Positions 5,819-6,960 of a DNA stretch of 6,960 bases are shown one piece after another. The notes beneath the pieces were generated by a model. That model saw only the letters and a program-made list of their open reading frames with translations, did no database searches and was not told the origin of the DNA. Both the position numbers and the translations under genes were made by a program. The stretch comes from an uncultured Veillonella sp. (lineage in GTDB: Bacteria > Bacillota > Negativicutes > Veillonellales > Veillonellaceae), in NCBI RefSeq assembly GCF_905209685.1, contig NZ_CAJLUB010000098.1, forward strand, positions 1-6,960, written 5' to 3'. The first letter of the stretch is position 1, and every line of letters starts with the position of its first letter.

Positions 5819-6235
5819 TTATAATACTTTCCGCATCATCACATGTGGACAACCTTCATCAAGGTATTCTTCCCCTTCTGCCTTATAGCCAAGGGATTCG
5901 TAGAATGCTTTTGCCTGTACTTGCGCTGATAAGGAGCAGGTCTTAAATCCATCGCGACGAATGCCGTTTTCTGCGGCCATCATAATCTTAGTCCCTAGAT
6001 GCTGTCCACGATATAGTTTGCGTACCGCCATGCGACCAATATGCGCATCTCCAGCTACGTCGCTGGGAAAATATCGGCACGTGCCAACTGGCTTACCATC
6101 TATGGATAAAAGTACAAACTTTGCAGTCTCATCGATTGCATCAAACTCGTCTTCAAAACCTTGTTCCTTCATAAACACATCGATACGAATTTGTTTTATT
6201 TCATCAGTTATATGATCTAAGATTTGAATAATCAT
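5819..6235 (-). CDS. GNAT family N-acetyltransferase
   Basis: The 138-aa protein transfers acetyl from acetyl-CoA to an unknown amine. The fold is clear. VGTCRYFPSDVAGDAHIGRM (50-69) gives strand beta4 with its approach, and VRKLYRGQHLGTKIM is the acetyl-CoA pyrophosphate loop (Arg76-Gly77-Gln78-His79-Leu80-Gly81). AKAFYESLGYKAEGEEY (109-125) gives the AxxFYxxLGY block with the usual Tyr112. The ending DEGCPHVMM is typical of the YjcF/ElaA-like subgroup. The frame can be extended to a GTG at 6250, but AAAGGG at 6247-6242 sits six bases before the ATG at 6235 and would lie inside the longer version, so I choose the ATG. The gene is soluble, cytoplasmic and apparently complete. Neighbours do not reveal a substrate. 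Confidence 0.92.
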   Translation of the reverse strand: MIIQILDHITDEIKQIRIDVFMKEQGFEDEFDAIDETAKFVLLSIDGKPVGTCRYFPSDVAGDAHIGRMAVRKLYRGQHLGTKIMMAAENGIRRDGFKTCSLSAQVQAKAFYESLGYKAEGEEYLDEGCPHVMMRKVL

Positions 6236-6326
6236 AGGTAACCCTTTCACAGAACAAGTATATTTATAAAAATCGATTTCAGCGTATTACGAAACATACT
6301 ATAAACACTAAAAACTTCTTATTTTT

Positions 6327-6335
6327 ATTATATCA
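6327..6335 (-). promoter_or_regulatory. Extended -10 promoter of the GNAT gene
   Basis: TGATATAAT on the minus strand (6335-6327) is a perfect extended -10 (TGnTATAAT), which does not need a good -35, and none is seen. It gives a leader of about 85 nt. An 8-bp inverted repeat (AGCGTATT 6281-6288, AATACGCT 6338-6345) brackets it, of unknown relevance. Confidence 0.5.
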
Positions 6336-6405
6336 GAAATACGCTTAATTCCCCAAAATTTCTAGTTTTCCATTAATTCCTACAGCAAAAATCTTTTAAA
6401 ACTTC

Positions 6406-6418
6406 CATGAAATTCATG
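6406..6418. repeat. 13-bp palindrome just upstream of the aroF leader promoter
   Basis: CATGAA-A-TTCATG is a perfect inverted repeat ending eight bases before the -35 of the leader-peptide promoter. The position suits a regulator site, but no regulator can be named. Confidence 0.35.
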
Positions 6419-6426
6419 TTTAGGTA

Positions 6427-6456
6427 TTGCATAATTTTATCATTTGGGTTTATACT
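6427..6456 (+). promoter_or_regulatory. Promoter of the leader peptide-aroF unit
   Basis: TTGCAT (6427-6432) and TATACT (6451-6456) are separated by 18 bp. The predicted start near 6463 leaves about 27 nt before the leader-peptide ATG, including a strong ribosome site. Confidence 0.65.
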
Positions 6457-6489
6457 ATACCCATAATTTTTAGAAAGGAGCAACCAAAG

Positions 6490-6579
6490 ATGACTAACCA
6501 AATTAGCACAGCTACAAAACAATACTTTTATTGGTTCTTTATCCAACGTACGGGTAAGGAACTATTTGTGGTACGCTAA
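6490..6579 (+). CDS. Aromatic-rich leader peptide of the DAHP synthase attenuator
   Basis: A 29-codon ORF begins with ATG at 6490, nine bases after AAAGGAG (6474-6480), and ends with TAA at 6577-6579. Codons 12-17 encode Tyr-Phe-Tyr-Trp-Phe-Phe, and another Phe is at codon 27: seven aromatic residues in 29, six of them consecutive. The product is probably not a functional protein; translation itself would be the sensor. The Trp15 to Ile18 codons lie in the 5' arm of the 1:2 hairpin, so a ribosome stalled for lack of charged tRNA-Tyr, -Phe or -Trp would prevent that hairpin. It resembles trpL and pheL leaders but covers all three aromatic amino acids, which fits control of the common pathway's first enzyme. 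Confidence 0.88.
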   Translation: MTNQISTATKQYFYWFFIQRTGKELFVVR

Positions 6580-6669
6580 TTAAGATTGAGTCATTATTAG
6601 TTGCTTAGAATAGTAAAAGGGCTACCCGTATTAAACTACGGGTAGCCCTTTTTTGTTTGCTATCCCGTA
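6532..6669 (+). promoter_or_regulatory. Transcription attenuator with alternative RNA pairings upstream of aroF
   Basis: Segment 1 (6532-6544) pairs with segment 2a (6552-6564) over 13 positions, including three G-U pairs, around a 7-base loop. Segment 2 can instead pair with segment 3: TACGGGTA (6549-6556) with TACCCGTA (6623-6630), and ACTATT (6561-6566) with AATAGT (6609-6614). That antiterminator uses most of the 5' arm of the terminator (6615-6630). Segment 4 is the terminator 3' arm (6637-6652). Segment 4 can further pair with GCTATCCCGTA (6659-6669) over 10 bp with one bulged T. Stalling on the aromatic codons should block 1:2, favour 2:3 and allow read-through; smooth translation should favour 3:4 termination. 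Confidence 0.82.
6615..6654 (+). terminator. Intrinsic terminator of the aroF attenuator
   Basis: A perfect 16-bp stem joins 6615-6630 to 6637-6652 with a 6-base loop (TTAAAC), and the U-run continues through 6654. It is 35 nt after the leader-peptide stop and 59 nt before the aroF ATG. Its 5' arm shares 8 bases exactly complementary to TACGGGTA in the leader ORF, which makes it conditional. Confidence 0.93.
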
Positions 6670-6713
6670 TGGTGAGCCCTACTATTCACTGTAGTTTACA
6701 AGGAGGATTTATC

Positions 6714-6960
6714 ATGATTATTACATTAAAACAAAACGCAGCAGAAACAGAGGTATCTCGTTTACGCAGTGAATTAGAGGAAAAAGGCTTCATTATCCAT
6801 CCTGTAGAAGGCGCTCGCTACAACATTTTAGGTCTTATCGGTGATACTGCATCCCTCGATGCACGTCAAATCGAGTCCCTAGATTTCGTAGATAAAGTAA
6901 CTCGCATTCAAGAACCATACAAAAAAGCAAACCGTAAATTCCATCCAGATGATTCTGTAA
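6714..6960 (+). CDS. aroF: 3-deoxy-7-phosphoheptulonate (DAHP) synthase, N-terminal part
   Basis: Eighty-two codons are visible before the right edge. The enzyme condenses phosphoenolpyruvate with erythrose 4-phosphate, the first committed step of the shikimate pathway. The visible part is the N-terminal ferredoxin-like regulatory domain of the type I-beta family. It opens MIITLKQNAAETEVSRL, has NILGLIGDT at 37-45 and an ESLDFVDKVTRI block at 54-65, and reaches the highly typical PYKKANRKFHPDDSV (68-82), which leads into the catalytic barrel. The layout closely follows the Thermotoga enzyme, whose N-terminal domain mediates Tyr/Phe feedback inhibition. AGGAGG (6701-6706) lies seven bases before the ATG. 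Expression is expected to be controlled by the attenuator directly upstream. The symbol is by family; aroA or aroG is used for the same family in some genomes. Confidence 0.92.
   Translation, partial: MIITLKQNAAETEVSRLRSELEEKGFIIHPVEGARYNILGLIGDTASLDARQIESLDFVDKVTRIQEPYKKANRKFHPDDSV

Noticed and set aside
6236..6250. GTG at 6250 as the start of the GNAT gene
   Set aside because: The AAAGGG ribosome site lies within this extension, and the ATG at 6235 is correctly spaced after it and gives the normal family N-terminus.
6270..6279. AAATCGATTT palindrome in the GNAT leader
   Set aside because: It is short and AT-rich, downstream of the predicted promoter, with no partner site; chance is the simplest explanation.
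6463..6713. T-box riboswitch upstream of aroF
   Set aside because: No T-box consensus (AGGGTGG...ACCGCG type) is seen, while a translated aromatic leader peptide with competing hairpins explains the terminator.

Overview
The window looks like chromosomal DNA from a low-GC Firmicute of the Negativicutes, most likely Veillonella or a close relative. This is an inference from recognisable proteins (class Ia NrdA/NrdB, a DIP1984-family protein, a rubredoxin-like/DUF2231 membrane protein, a Thermotoga-type DAHP synthase), strong AGGAGG-type ribosome sites and very AT-rich intergenic DNA. No phage, IS, CRISPR, rRNA or tRNA is visible.

Layout. Positions 1-289 (minus) hold the N-terminal part of a small flavodoxin, cut by the window edge. 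A 440-bp AT-rich divergent region follows. It carries the flavodoxin promoter, a perfect 10-bp tandem repeat, a near-consensus promoter for the nrd operon with a possible NrdR-box pair, and a roughly 155-nt nrd 5' leader with two inverted repeats. nrdA (730-3012) and nrdB (3087-4115) form a two-gene operon for class Ia ribonucleotide reductase. They are separated by a strong intercistronic hairpin and closed by a bidirectional terminator. Convergent to them is a 212-aa rubredoxin-like/DUF2231 membrane protein (4197-4835, minus) with an AT-rich, Fur-box-like palindrome in its promoter. At 4988-5020 lies a decayed second copy of the last codons of nrdB, followed by its own terminator, so the DUF2231 gene sits between two copies of the nrdB 3' end. 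Then come a doubtful 68-aa ORF, a DIP1984-family ('septicolysin') gene and a GNAT acetyltransferase, all on minus.

The right end holds a transcription attenuator. A promoter drives a 29-codon leader peptide with the run Tyr-Phe-Tyr-Trp-Phe-Phe. Mutually exclusive 1:2, 2:3 and 3:4 RNA pairings can be drawn, ending in a 16-bp terminator, and a further segment could pair with the terminator 3' arm. Immediately downstream starts a DAHP synthase gene, the first step of aromatic amino acid synthesis. The layout predicts that charging of aromatic tRNAs sets DAHP synthase expression through ribosome stalling, as in the classical trp attenuator but sensing all three aromatic amino acids. The two most interesting observations are this attenuator and the duplicated nrdB tail.
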